In this document: positions 43,531 through 51,885 of the stretch, piece after piece
How the letters are laid out: every line of letters starts with the position of its first letter
Position numbering within the stretch: the first letter of the stretch is position 1
From: Parabacteroides faecis
GTDB lineage: Bacteria > Bacteroidota > Bacteroidia > Bacteroidales > Tannerellaceae
Reading direction: 5' to 3'
Assembly: GCF_014647375.1 (NCBI RefSeq)
Contig: NZ_BMPB01000010.1
Span: 211,535-275,534 of the forward strand
DNA: 64,000 bases
Translations under genes and position numbers: made by a program
Notes under the pieces: model-generated
Database searches by the model: none
The model's input: the letters and a program-made list of their open reading frames with translations, nothing else
Told to the model about the DNA's origin: nothing

Positions 43531-44111
43531 ATGTATGTGCGCAAGAAAAAGAACCGCTCTGGCACTATCAGTGTCGTTGTAGTAAGCAAATCCTCCGGTA
43601 AGTATGAGGAAATAAAGAGCTTTGGCACCGCGGACTCAATAGAAGACACGGAAAATTTGTGTGATGCCGCCTAAAGATGGATTAACAGCTATGCAGGTCA
43701 GCGAGAACTCGAAGAGACCAAGCGAGTAGTCGGCAATATGGATGCTGTATTGATCAACGGAACTCAGTTGCTGCTTGATTGTATCTATGATAATATTGGC
43801 TTCAATCGCATACCGGACGAGATCTTGCGACATCTTGTGATCGCACGTGTATCTCAGCCTGCGCGAAGAATAGAAGCACACATGTTTGCATTTGCTTTGT
43901 CGCCTATAAAATATATAAGGAATTGGAGCGAATTATCAAAGAAAAGAACATTGACCTGAGCGTAGGAAAGGTACTTGATGCCGTCAAAACTATTACTACC
44001 ATCAGAGTGAAGATGCCTGAAAATGAAGAAATTTATACTAAGACCCTATTCCTGACTGATAAACATCGGGCGATACGCTCACTATTTGACTTCGCCGATG
44101 AACCGAAATGA
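43531..44111 (+). pseudogene. broken IS1634-like transposase
   Basis: The start reads MYVRKKKNRSGTISVVVVSK then SSGKYEEIKSFG, the opening typical of IS1634-family transposases. After an in-frame TAA it continues RWINSYAGQREL and INGTQLLLDCIYDNIGFNRI then PDEILRHLVIARVSQP. Then the frame shifts near 43880 to HVCICFVAYKIYKELERIIK and IDLSVGKVLDAVKTITTIRV, a transposase C-terminus, ending at 44111. About 300 internal residues, including the DDE core, are absent. The element therefore carries a nonsense mutation, a frameshift and a large internal deletion, and is dead. The bases GGTGGCGCA occur near both ends (about 43498 and 44116). Confidence 0.78.
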
Positions 44112-44142
44112 TTTGGGTGGCGCATTGACGAAGTCAGGAAAA

Positions 44143-44250
44143 AGAGGAGGGTGTGCCAAAACTCTCTTTTCAACAAAATCCCCCCTGTCACACATAGCTG
44201 TAGCAGGGGGGATTTTTATATTTTGGATGTTTTGACACACCTCCTCTTTT
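44143..44250. terminator. nested double hairpin terminator
   Basis: An outer stem (AGAGGAGGGTGTG region at 44143 with CACACCTCCTCT at 44236-44247, plus CAAAAC/GTTTTG) encloses an inner stem (AAATCCCCCCTG at 44176-44187 with CAGGGGGGATTT at 44204-44215). T-runs follow on the plus strand. It lies just after the stop of minus-strand susD 3 and can close that operon as well as the IS relic side. Confidence 0.75.
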
Positions 44251-44268
44251 TTTGAAATAGATGGGTTA

Positions 44269-45984
44269 TTACCAGTTCGGATTCTGTGTCAAATCCGGAT
44301 TGATTTCGATTTCTGTAGCGGGTATTGGCCACAGGTAATCGCGGTTTTCGCGGAATACACGGGTTAGCATACGTTTTCCTGTGATGCCGAATTCATCTCC
44401 GTTCAATAGAGTATGGGATAATTTCCAGCGACGCAGGTCACTGTCGCGGATACCTTCGCCAGCCAACTCGAATGCTCTCTCACGGAAAATACGCTGGAAT
44501 ACTTCATCCTTTGTATTGGCGGCCAGATAAGAAGGACCGCTGTTCAGCAGGGCGATTCCGGCACGGGCACGAACTTTGTTGATGTATTCGACAGCCTTTG
44601 ACTGGTTGCCCGTTTCATTATAACATTCTGCCAACATCAGATAAACATCTGCCAGACGAAGAATCGGGAAGTTAACAGGGGTATGGGCACGGTCGGTAAT
44701 TTGTCCGTTCCAGTCGCCTTCCGGTACAAATTTTCTCCAGAAATAGGTTTCCCATCCCCCCTTATTGTTTCGCATGAAACCGTTATTTTCGTTTACGGCA
44801 ACAACGTCACCTTTTTCGTTTTTCGCGAAGATGAAAGTCATCAGACGTTCTTGGTTACGGTTCCATCCCAGATAAGTTGTGTAAGGAGCGATAACGGTGG
44901 CCGATAAACGCGGGTCACGCTGTTCGTACATCTCTTTTACTTTTTCCGATTCAGCCGGGATATCCAGTACTTCCGAACCGTCGCTGTTGACCGTGCATCT
45001 GAATACACGTTCCTTAACCTGGTTGTCGGAGTTGAAGCCGGGGAATACTTCGTCCCAGTCGAACGGGCGTCCGTCCTTGTATTCATACATGTCGACCAGG
45101 TTGGTGGAAGGTACCGTATTGTTCCAGCAACTGCCATAGGAGTTACGGGTTCCGGCATAGAAACATAAAGGCATACCGTAGCTGTTTCCTGTTCCTCCCA
45201 GGTTGATGATGGAGAAAATCATTTCGGAACTGGTATGGCCCGTCGGAGTGAATAACTCAGCGAAGTCATCATGTAATGCATGTCCAGCTTGGGATTTTTC
45301 CAGGTTTTCGATGGCTTTGTCGTATTGTTTGTCGTACAAGTAAACCTTACCCAACAGGGCCTGGGCTGCTGACAATGTAACACGTCCGTAGTTTGCATCG
45401 TTCCATTGGTCGGGAAGTCCGGCGCCCAATGCCTTTTCCAGGTCGGCAAGGATAAAAGCACGTGTTTCTTCTGCAGAACTTCTGGGTTTCAGTAGGTTGT
45501 TGAACTCTTTTTCCAGATCGGTCGTTTCGTCGTATATGGGAAGTCCTCCGAAATAGTCCAGCAGGTGGAAATAGATTAATGCACGGAGAAAACGAGCTTC
45601 ACCCAACATCTGGTTTTTAGGTACTTCGTCGATAGGAGCTTCGCCAATGCTGCGGATAGCCAGATTGGCACGCTGAATGGCGTTGTATCCGTTTTGCCAT
45701 TTGCCGTTCAGGAATCCGGTACGCGGGGTACAGGTTCCCAGCTGAAGGGCTTCATACTGGTCATATCCGGCTGCGACATCGGAGTTGACGTCTATCATAA
45801 ACATTTTACCGTACAGGTCGGTGTTTTTCAGGGAGGCGTAAACTCCCATCAGACCTTGCTTACACTGGTCTTCCGTCTGCCAGAAAGTACTGGAACTCAA
45901 CTGGTCGTATGGAGCCCTGTCCAGGTCGTAACAGCCTGTCAATGTAAATAAGGCTGCTAAAAAAGACATGATATATTTTTTCAT
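44269..45984 (-). CDS. SusD-like glycan-binding lipoprotein 3
   Basis: 571-aa surface lipoprotein. Lipobox LTGC at about residues 15-18, then DLDRAPYDQLSSSTFW, helical repeats (EARFLRALIYFHLLDYFGGL), and the C-terminal region (FPILRLADVYLMLAECYNE, RERAFELAGEGIRDSDLRRW) ending INPDLTQNPNW. It is downstream of SusC 3 on the minus strand with a 33-bp gap. Same architecture as the other two SusD proteins but clearly divergent, so probably a different glycan or fragment. Confidence 0.95.
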   Translation of the reverse strand: MKKYIMSFLAALFTLTGCYDLDRAPYDQLSSSTFWQTEDQCKQGLMGVYASLKNTDLYGKMFMIDVNSDVAAGYDQYEALQLGTCTPRTGFLNGKWQNGYNAIQRANLAIRSIGEAPIDEVPKNQMLGEARFLRALIYFHLLDYFGGLPIYDETTDLEKEFNNLLKPRSSAEETRAFILADLEKALGAGLPDQWNDANYGRVTLSAAQALLGKVYLYDKQYDKAIENLEKSQAGHALHDDFAELFTPTGHTSSEMIFSIINLGGTGNSYGMPLCFYAGTRNSYGSCWNNTVPSTNLVDMYEYKDGRPFDWDEVFPGFNSDNQVKERVFRCTVNSDGSEVLDIPAESEKVKEMYEQRDPRLSATVIAPYTTYLGWNRNQERLMTFIFAKNEKGDVVAVNENNGFMRNNKGGWETYFWRKFVPEGDWNGQITDRAHTPVNFPILRLADVYLMLAECYNETGNQSKAVEYINKVRARAGIALLNSGPSYLAANTKDEVFQRIFRERAFELAGEGIRDSDLRRWKLSHTLLNGDEFGITGKRMLTRVFRENRDYLWPIPATEIEINPDLTQNPNW

Positions 45985-46017
45985 TTTATAATTCTGTTTA
46001 TTAGTTAGACATTCTGA

Positions 46018-49000
46018 TTAGAAAGTAACATTAATACCGATTACAGCTTGACGCATGGTCGGATAGGTAACGCCGCTCACTTCAGGGTCGTATCCTTTCC
46101 ACTTCGAGAAAGTGAAGAAGTTTTCCAAACTGCCGTATACTCTGACTCTGTCCATATAGGCAACCTTGGTCCATTGACTGGGCAGGGTATAACCTAATGT
46201 GATGTTACGAATTTTCAGGTACGCCTTGCTGGCAACCCAGAAGTCGGAATACTGTTCGTTACGGGTATCGCTATAGTCCAGCAGACGTGGATAACTGGCA
46301 TCCGTACGGCCTTCGTACCAACGTCCGTCGATAACTTCCTGGTTCATCTGGTAACCCTGGCGGACACCACTTTTATACAGGTTGCTCAGATATACGTCTT
46401 TAATGCCGGCTACACCCTGAATCAATGTAGAGAAGTCAATGCCTTTCCAGTTGAATCCCAGGTTCACTCCATACGTGAAGGTCGGGTTCTTGCCATTTCC
46501 GATAACGGTACGGTCATCATCGTTTACCAGTCCGTCGCCATTCAGGTCTTTGTACAGGATATCACCTTTTTGAGGAACTCCGTAAGGGAATACGACCTTA
46601 CCTTCTACTTCCGGGTTATTCAACATCGTTTCAACCAGTGCCAGGTCTGCATCTGTCTGGATGATACGGTCAATTTCGCGGACATACAAAGACCAGATAG
46701 GAAGTCCTTCCTTCAACATTCTGGCTCCGTCGTACGAAGGTTCGTCTCCTTTAAATTTATCGACATTGTTTTTGATGTAAGTGAAGTTGAAGCCTACATT
46801 ATAGTCGAAATCCTTACCGACTCTGTCGGACCAGTTCACAGAGAACTCAACCCCCTTATTGGTTACCTGGGCGGCATTCTGCTTAGGAATTGTCGCGTTA
46901 CCGTGAACCATAGGAGCCGGAAGGTCAATCAAAATGCCGTCTGTTTTCTTATTGAAGAATTCGAGACTACCGCTCAAGCGATTGCTAAACATATTATAGT
47001 CAACCCCCAGGTTGGTGATATAGGTCGTTTCCCAAGACAGATTGGCATTGGCGATGGCAGTTTGAGAAAGTCCCATTGCCACGGTACGGCCTAATACGTA
47101 GTTGGTCTGTGCATACAGCGATTGCGAGAGGTAGTTGCCGTCGTTATCTCTGTTGCTTCCCAGGGTGTTGTTACCCAGCGAACCGTAAGAACCGCGTATC
47201 TTCAGGTTGTCCAGCCAGGTGAAGTCTTTCATGAAGTTTTCTTCCGAAATACGCCAGGCAGCAGAGAACGATGGGAAATAACCCCAGCGGTTATCTTTCT
47301 GGAAACGGGAAGAACCGTCGGCACGAAGGTTGGCTTCCAATAAGTATTTGTCATCCCAACCCAGGTTGATACGTCCGAAGAAAGAGCGCATCGCCCATTC
47401 CGTAACATTACCGGTTGAGGAAGATTCACCGATAGCTCCTCCGATTACACCCAGTGACGGGTCGAGCAAATCCTTACGGGTGGCACTGAAGTAAGAACGT
47501 TTGTATTGTTCCTGGCTGGCACCAATCATGATATTTGTGCTCAGGCGGTTATTCAGATAGTTACGTTCGTAGCGGGCGATGGCATCCATGAAATTCCTGT
47601 AGGTCTTTTCATTGTAATTATAGATGCTTGTCTGGCCCACACCATCCGTATATAACGTATTTGTTTGGAAATTATACATCGGGACGAAGTTCGGTTTCGA
47701 ATCCTTTTGTTTGTCATAATAATCATAGGTATAAGAACCCTGGATAGTCAGACCTTTTAACGGAGTCAAAATCGCATACATACGGGTTTTCAGCGTGTTT
47801 ATTCCGATGTTACCGCTCACATTCCTTAAACGATTATATGGATTGTTTGTAGCGTTCTGAGGGTCATCTTCATTATTGGCATTGATACCCAACCGGTTCT
47901 GGTCGTCCAGATAGGCGATACCCGGGTTTCCACCGGTTAAGCCGTAGGTATAGATATCGTTGATGTTCTCGCTGACCGGAGTTGTATTGGCTGTATATCC
48001 GCTCAGGTTTACACCGATTTTCAACCAGTCTTTTACCTGCGAATCGATATTGGCACGGAGGCTGAAACGTTCGTATCCGCAATTTTCCAGGATACCCGGG
48101 TTATTCAGATAATTGAAAGATGTATAATAAGTCACTTTTTCGGAACCTCCGGTTGCTGACAGGCTGTGTTGATGGGAAACACCGGTTTCATACACATCGA
48201 AGATGTCGCTGTTAGGATATGCCAGATAGTTCGGAATACCATGCTCATTCAGACCGTTCGGGTCTTTCGACTTCTCACGCCACAAATTTATCACGTTCTG
48301 GGAGAAAGGCTCGGGTTTATTGCTGTTGCGCATCCCTTCATTCATATACTCCATGTAGCTGGCATAGTCGGTGACTACGTCGTATGGCTTGTTCAGGCTC
48401 TGGAAAGAAACATAACCGGTATAGTCGATTTTCATCCTGCCGGCCTTACCTGACTTGGTGGTAATCAGGATAACACCGTTTGCTGCACGTGAACCGTAGA
48501 TGGCCGATGAGGCAGCATCCTTCAATACGCTGACTGTTTCCACATCCTGCGGGCTGACGCTGTTCAAATTACCTTCCACACCATCAATAATAACCAGGGG
48601 AGAGGAGTTGTTCAATGTTCCCTGTCCGCGTACCTTAATATCCGCATCTCCGTTGTTGGAGGGGATATTGTTGCTGGATGTGATCTGTACCCCCGGTGCA
48701 GTTCCGGCCAAAGCCGTAGAGATGTTAGTTAACGGGCGGCTTTCGGCCATCTCGCTGACATTTACGGAGGTAACGGAGCCGGACAGGTTCACCTTCTTCT
48801 GCGTACCGTAACCTACTACAACGACTTCGTCCAGTGCCTGGGAGTCTTCCGATAATTTAATCCGTAATGATTTCTGGTTATTCACCGGAATCTGTTGTTC
48901 CTTGAATCCGATAAATGAAACGACCAGTACGGAATTAGGTGATACTTCCAGGGTAAAGTTACCGTCCATATCGGTAATTGTCCCGTTTGTGGTTCCCTTC

Positions 49001-49221
49001 TCAACTACATTGGCGCCTGCTATCGGACCGAACTGATCTTCGACTACTCCATTAATAATGTATTTGGCTTGTTGAGGAGAAGCAGCAACAGGGTTCGGTA
49101 AGGCTGTACCCGTAGTTCCTGTTGCCGGACTGGCCGTTGCCAATCCTACAGATGCTAGAAGCAGGGTTGCTCCCAGGAACATCTGTTTTGATAAGTAAAA
49201 ACGATTAAAATCCTTTGTCAT
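46018..49221 (-). CDS. SusC-like TonB-dependent glycan transporter 3
   Basis: 1067-aa outer-membrane transporter starting MTKDFNRFYLSKQMFLG directly after the conserved 23-nt leader. Regulatory-like domain (INGVVEDQFGPIAGANVVEK), TonB-box/plug (DEVVVVGYGTQKKVNLSGS; GSRAANGVILITTKSG) and barrel ending QAVIGINVTF. The N-terminal 150 residues closely match SusC 1 and 2. It is oriented toward them, with SusD 3 after it. Its promoter segment upstream (49319-49719) is also flanked by inverted repeats, with the operator-linked promoter now pointing the opposite way, toward the lyase gene. Confidence 0.95.
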   Translation of the reverse strand: MTKDFNRFYLSKQMFLGATLLLASVGLATASPATGTTGTALPNPVAASPQQAKYIINGVVEDQFGPIAGANVVEKGTTNGTITDMDGNFTLEVSPNSVLVVSFIGFKEQQIPVNNQKSLRIKLSEDSQALDEVVVVGYGTQKKVNLSGSVTSVNVSEMAESRPLTNISTALAGTAPGVQITSSNNIPSNNGDADIKVRGQGTLNNSSPLVIIDGVEGNLNSVSPQDVETVSVLKDAASSAIYGSRAANGVILITTKSGKAGRMKIDYTGYVSFQSLNKPYDVVTDYASYMEYMNEGMRNSNKPEPFSQNVINLWREKSKDPNGLNEHGIPNYLAYPNSDIFDVYETGVSHQHSLSATGGSEKVTYYTSFNYLNNPGILENCGYERFSLRANIDSQVKDWLKIGVNLSGYTANTTPVSENINDIYTYGLTGGNPGIAYLDDQNRLGINANNEDDPQNATNNPYNRLRNVSGNIGINTLKTRMYAILTPLKGLTIQGSYTYDYYDKQKDSKPNFVPMYNFQTNTLYTDGVGQTSIYNYNEKTYRNFMDAIARYERNYLNNRLSTNIMIGASQEQYKRSYFSATRKDLLDPSLGVIGGAIGESSSTGNVTEWAMRSFFGRINLGWDDKYLLEANLRADGSSRFQKDNRWGYFPSFSAAWRISEENFMKDFTWLDNLKIRGSYGSLGNNTLGSNRDNDGNYLSQSLYAQTNYVLGRTVAMGLSQTAIANANLSWETTYITNLGVDYNMFSNRLSGSLEFFNKKTDGILIDLPAPMVHGNATIPKQNAAQVTNKGVEFSVNWSDRVGKDFDYNVGFNFTYIKNNVDKFKGDEPSYDGARMLKEGLPIWSLYVREIDRIIQTDADLALVETMLNNPEVEGKVVFPYGVPQKGDILYKDLNGDGLVNDDDRTVIGNGKNPTFTYGVNLGFNWKGIDFSTLIQGVAGIKDVYLSNLYKSGVRQGYQMNQEVIDGRWYEGRTDASYPRLLDYSDTRNEQYSDFWVASKAYLKIRNITLGYTLPSQWTKVAYMDRVRVYGSLENFFTFSKWKGYDPEVSGVTYPTMRQAVIGINVTF

Positions 49222-49244
49222 AATAACACCAGATTTAGTTAATG
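49222..49244 (-). promoter_or_regulatory. conserved 23-nt leader before susC start (copy 3)
   Basis: Reverse-strand copy, identical to the 23 bases before the other two susC start codons. Confidence 0.7.
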
Positions 49245-49318
49245 ATTAATTAATTGTTTACCCGGTTTACTGATTCTTTTTCCGTGAGTTTCAGCCTGGG
49301 TATTTGGCAAAAACCACA

Positions 49319-49719
49319 TAGTTCTAATGGAACTACGCTGTTTTTTTGATTTGGATGGCGAAAGGATTGAAGATCAATTAGTATATAATGACTGTTGAAA
49401 ACGGTGTGGATTTTAGGGTAACTTTAGGTAAGGCACTGATAAATAAATGGAGAGCGGAGAAAGACAAATCATTGGTATTTGCGTTGCAGATACTGAAAAG
49501 ATGTTTGGAATGATTAAATCATCACTGTTATTATTATTGAATATCGTTAACATTCTTATCCGGAGGCTAAATATACAAAGGCTTTAAAATAGGGAGATTA
49601 TCGTTTTTTATAAATAAGCGCTGGACTATTAGTGCATATTAAATGGATAAATTAATACACTCGTTAACATTAATAACATATATATTTGCATCGGTATGAT
49701 TGGAGTTCCATTAGGACTA
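49319..49719. repeat. inverted-repeat pair 3: candidate invertible promoter segment
   Basis: 16-bp inverted repeats (49319-49334 and 49704-49719, one mismatch). The left core is AGTTC-TAATG-GAACT and the right is AGTTC-CATTA-GGACT. The arms are as in pairs 1 and 2, and the 5-bp centre differs from both but is matched within the pair. The operator-linked promoter inside (49623-49688) faces right, away from susC 3. After inversion its -7 box would lie near 49350-49357 on the minus strand, about 130 bp from the susC 3 ATG. Confidence 0.8.
49623..49688 (+). promoter_or_regulatory. operator plus promoter inside segment 3 (facing the lyase gene)
   Basis: Half-site GGACTATTAGTGCA begins at 49623, GGATAAATTAATAC at 49645 and -7 box TATATTTG at 49681. 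Spacings are 22 and 58 bp. In the orientation shown, transcription would run toward the lyase gene at 49938. Confidence 0.8.
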
Positions 49720-49848
49720 AGTTATATTTTAATATATGTGAAAACAGCTTGCTTCAAAGGTGGTATCAAATACCTTAACAGACTAAGACATACCTTTATT
49801 TACAATGAAATAAAAAGAACCTTTTGACTTATTTTTATCCATGCCTTT

Positions 49849-49913
49849 GGACGATAAGTGCATATGAAATGGATAAATAGACGCCTCTGTTATAGACAAT
49901 CTTTCTACTTTTG
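49849..49913 (+). promoter_or_regulatory. operator plus promoter of the lyase-GH88 operon
   Basis: Half-site GGACGATAAGTGCA begins at 49849, GGATAAATAGACGC at 49871 (22-bp period) and -7 box TACTTTTG at 49906 (57 bp, one shorter than the other four). It is outside the inverted repeats and so has fixed orientation. The ATG is 24 bp after the box. Confidence 0.82.
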
Positions 49914-49937
49914 TGATCAAAGCAAAAAAGTAGTACC

Positions 49938-51878
49938 ATGAGAACACAGAAATGTTTAACCTTATTTTGTTTGCTATTCGGAATAATAGCATCAGCAAAT
50001 GCTTATGTCGAACGTGATCTGCTGCAAAAGGCGGCAGATATACCTGAATTGAAATCCGTTTTATTGATGGACCGGCAATGGGTTCCTTATCCGGATTATA
50101 CCGATCGCACTGCCTGGGAGCAATTTCTGGGAGATTACAGGAATGATTACATCAAACAAGGAGAAAAACGTTTGGATTATGAATGGAAAGTTGTTAAAGC
50201 AACCGACTATATCGAATACGAACGTAGCGGAAACCGGCGGATCATGGAAGATCCTTTCGGCAGTAACAACGGAGCCATAGCCGACCTGGTAATGGCCGAA
50301 CTGGCAGAAGGAAAGGGCCGCTTTATCAATCAGCTGATCAATGGTGTTTTTCAGTCCTGTGAGATGACTTCCTGGGTATTGTCGGCACATTTGAGCGCAC
50401 AACATTCAAAACGTTCTTTACCCGATTATAAAGAAGATGTGATCGACCTGACTGCCGGCGACCTGGGTTCCTTATTGTCCTGGACTTATTATTTCTTCCA
50501 TACCGAATTTGATAAAGTAAATCCTGTTATTTCCGAACGCCTGCGCCATGAGTTACAGAAAAGAATACTGGATACTTATATGAAGGAAGACCGTTTCTGG
50601 TGGATGGCCTTCAATTACAAACCCGGGACTTTGGTCAACAACTGGAATCCGTGGTGTAACTTTAATGTACTGCAATGTTTCCTACTGTTGGAAAACGATA
50701 AAGAGAAACTGGCGGAAGCCGTTCATCGTACAATGGTCTCGGTCGATAAATTCATCAACTATACTCATTCGGACGGTGCCTGCGAAGAAGGTCCTTCTTA
50801 TTGGGGACATGCTGCGGGAAAGATGTATGATTATCTGCAATTATTGTACGACGGGACCGGTGGAAAGATCAGTCTGTTCGATCAGCCGATTATCAAAAAT
50901 ATGGGTGAATATATTGCCCGCTCCTATGTAGGGAATGGCTGGGTGGTTAACTTCGCGGATGCCTCGGCGAAAGGTGGCGGAGATGCCCCGATTATTTTCC
51001 GCTACGGAAAGGCGGTAGGCAGTGATGTGATGATGCAGTATGCCGCTTATCTGAACAGCCTGTCAACCAGAAAATCACTTTCTTCCGGGAGAGATATGTT
51101 CCGCACCTTACAAAGTCTCCTGTATGCAAAGGAGATGGGAGAGGTGGAACCTTCTTATCAGTCTCCGGCTTATACCTGGTATCCGGAAACGGAATTTTGT
51201 TATATGACGAATAAAGCAGGTTTCTTCCTGGCTGCGAAAGGTGGATATAACAATGAAAGCCATAATCATAATGATGCCGGTACTTTCTCTTTGTATTCAA
51301 ATACGACTCCGGTATTTATCGATGCAGGTGTCGGCACTTATACCCGCCAGACATTCAGTAACGAACGGTATACGATCTGGACAATGCAGAGCAACTACCA
51401 TAATCTGCCGATGATAAACGGAGTGCCCCAGTCGTTTGGTTCCCGATATAAAGCGACTGCGACTTCTTTCGACCCGAAGCGGATGACTTTTACCGCTAAT
51501 ATTGCTACCGCTTATCCTGAAGAAGCCGGGGTGGACAAATGGGTTCGTTCGTATACATTAAATAAGAATAAGGGCGAAGTGAAGATTCAGGATTCATTTA
51601 CCCTGAAAGAGTTGAAAGAACCGAATCAAGTCAATTTCCTGACCTGGGGTAAGATCGATGTCTCTTCGGAAGGAATCGTCCGGATAGATGTAAACGGAGA
51701 AAAGGTAGAATTGCTGTATGATAAAAATACTTTCACCCCGTCTGTAGAGACAGTCGCGTTGGATGACCCGCGTTTATCCAACGTATGGGGAAAAGAAATC
51801 TATCGTCTCTCTTTGAATGCCGGAAAAATGGTAAAATCCGGTACTTACACATTTACAATTAAACAAAACAATAAATAA
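49938..51878 (+). CDS. heparinase II/III-family polysaccharide lyase
   Basis: 646 aa with a signal peptide (LTLFCLLFGIIASANA). It has an N-terminal alpha-toroid region (NNWNPWCNFNVLQCFLL; HSDGACEEGPSYWGHAAGKMY) and a C-terminal beta-sandwich domain with the heparinase-like motif ESHNHNDAGTFSLY and DAGVGTYTR. Enzymes of this fold cleave uronic-acid glycans by beta-elimination, leaving an unsaturated uronic acid. The next gene, 7 bp on, is a GH88 that would remove that residue, which strongly supports the lyase call. Which PL family it belongs to and its polymer (glycosaminoglycan, glucuronan, arabinogalactan side chain or other) cannot be fixed. It shares the two-part operator with GH2 and the SusC promoters. 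Confidence 0.85.
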   Translation: MRTQKCLTLFCLLFGIIASANAYVERDLLQKAADIPELKSVLLMDRQWVPYPDYTDRTAWEQFLGDYRNDYIKQGEKRLDYEWKVVKATDYIEYERSGNRRIMEDPFGSNNGAIADLVMAELAEGKGRFINQLINGVFQSCEMTSWVLSAHLSAQHSKRSLPDYKEDVIDLTAGDLGSLLSWTYYFFHTEFDKVNPVISERLRHELQKRILDTYMKEDRFWWMAFNYKPGTLVNNWNPWCNFNVLQCFLLLENDKEKLAEAVHRTMVSVDKFINYTHSDGACEEGPSYWGHAAGKMYDYLQLLYDGTGGKISLFDQPIIKNMGEYIARSYVGNGWVVNFADASAKGGGDAPIIFRYGKAVGSDVMMQYAAYLNSLSTRKSLSSGRDMFRTLQSLLYAKEMGEVEPSYQSPAYTWYPETEFCYMTNKAGFFLAAKGGYNNESHNHNDAGTFSLYSNTTPVFIDAGVGTYTRQTFSNERYTIWTMQSNYHNLPMINGVPQSFGSRYKATATSFDPKRMTFTANIATAYPEEAGVDKWVRSYTLNKNKGEVKIQDSFTLKELKEPNQVNFLTWGKIDVSSEGIVRIDVNGEKVELLYDKNTFTPSVETVALDDPRLSNVWGKEIYRLSLNAGKMVKSGTYTFTIKQNNK

Positions 51879-51885
51879 AAGAAGA

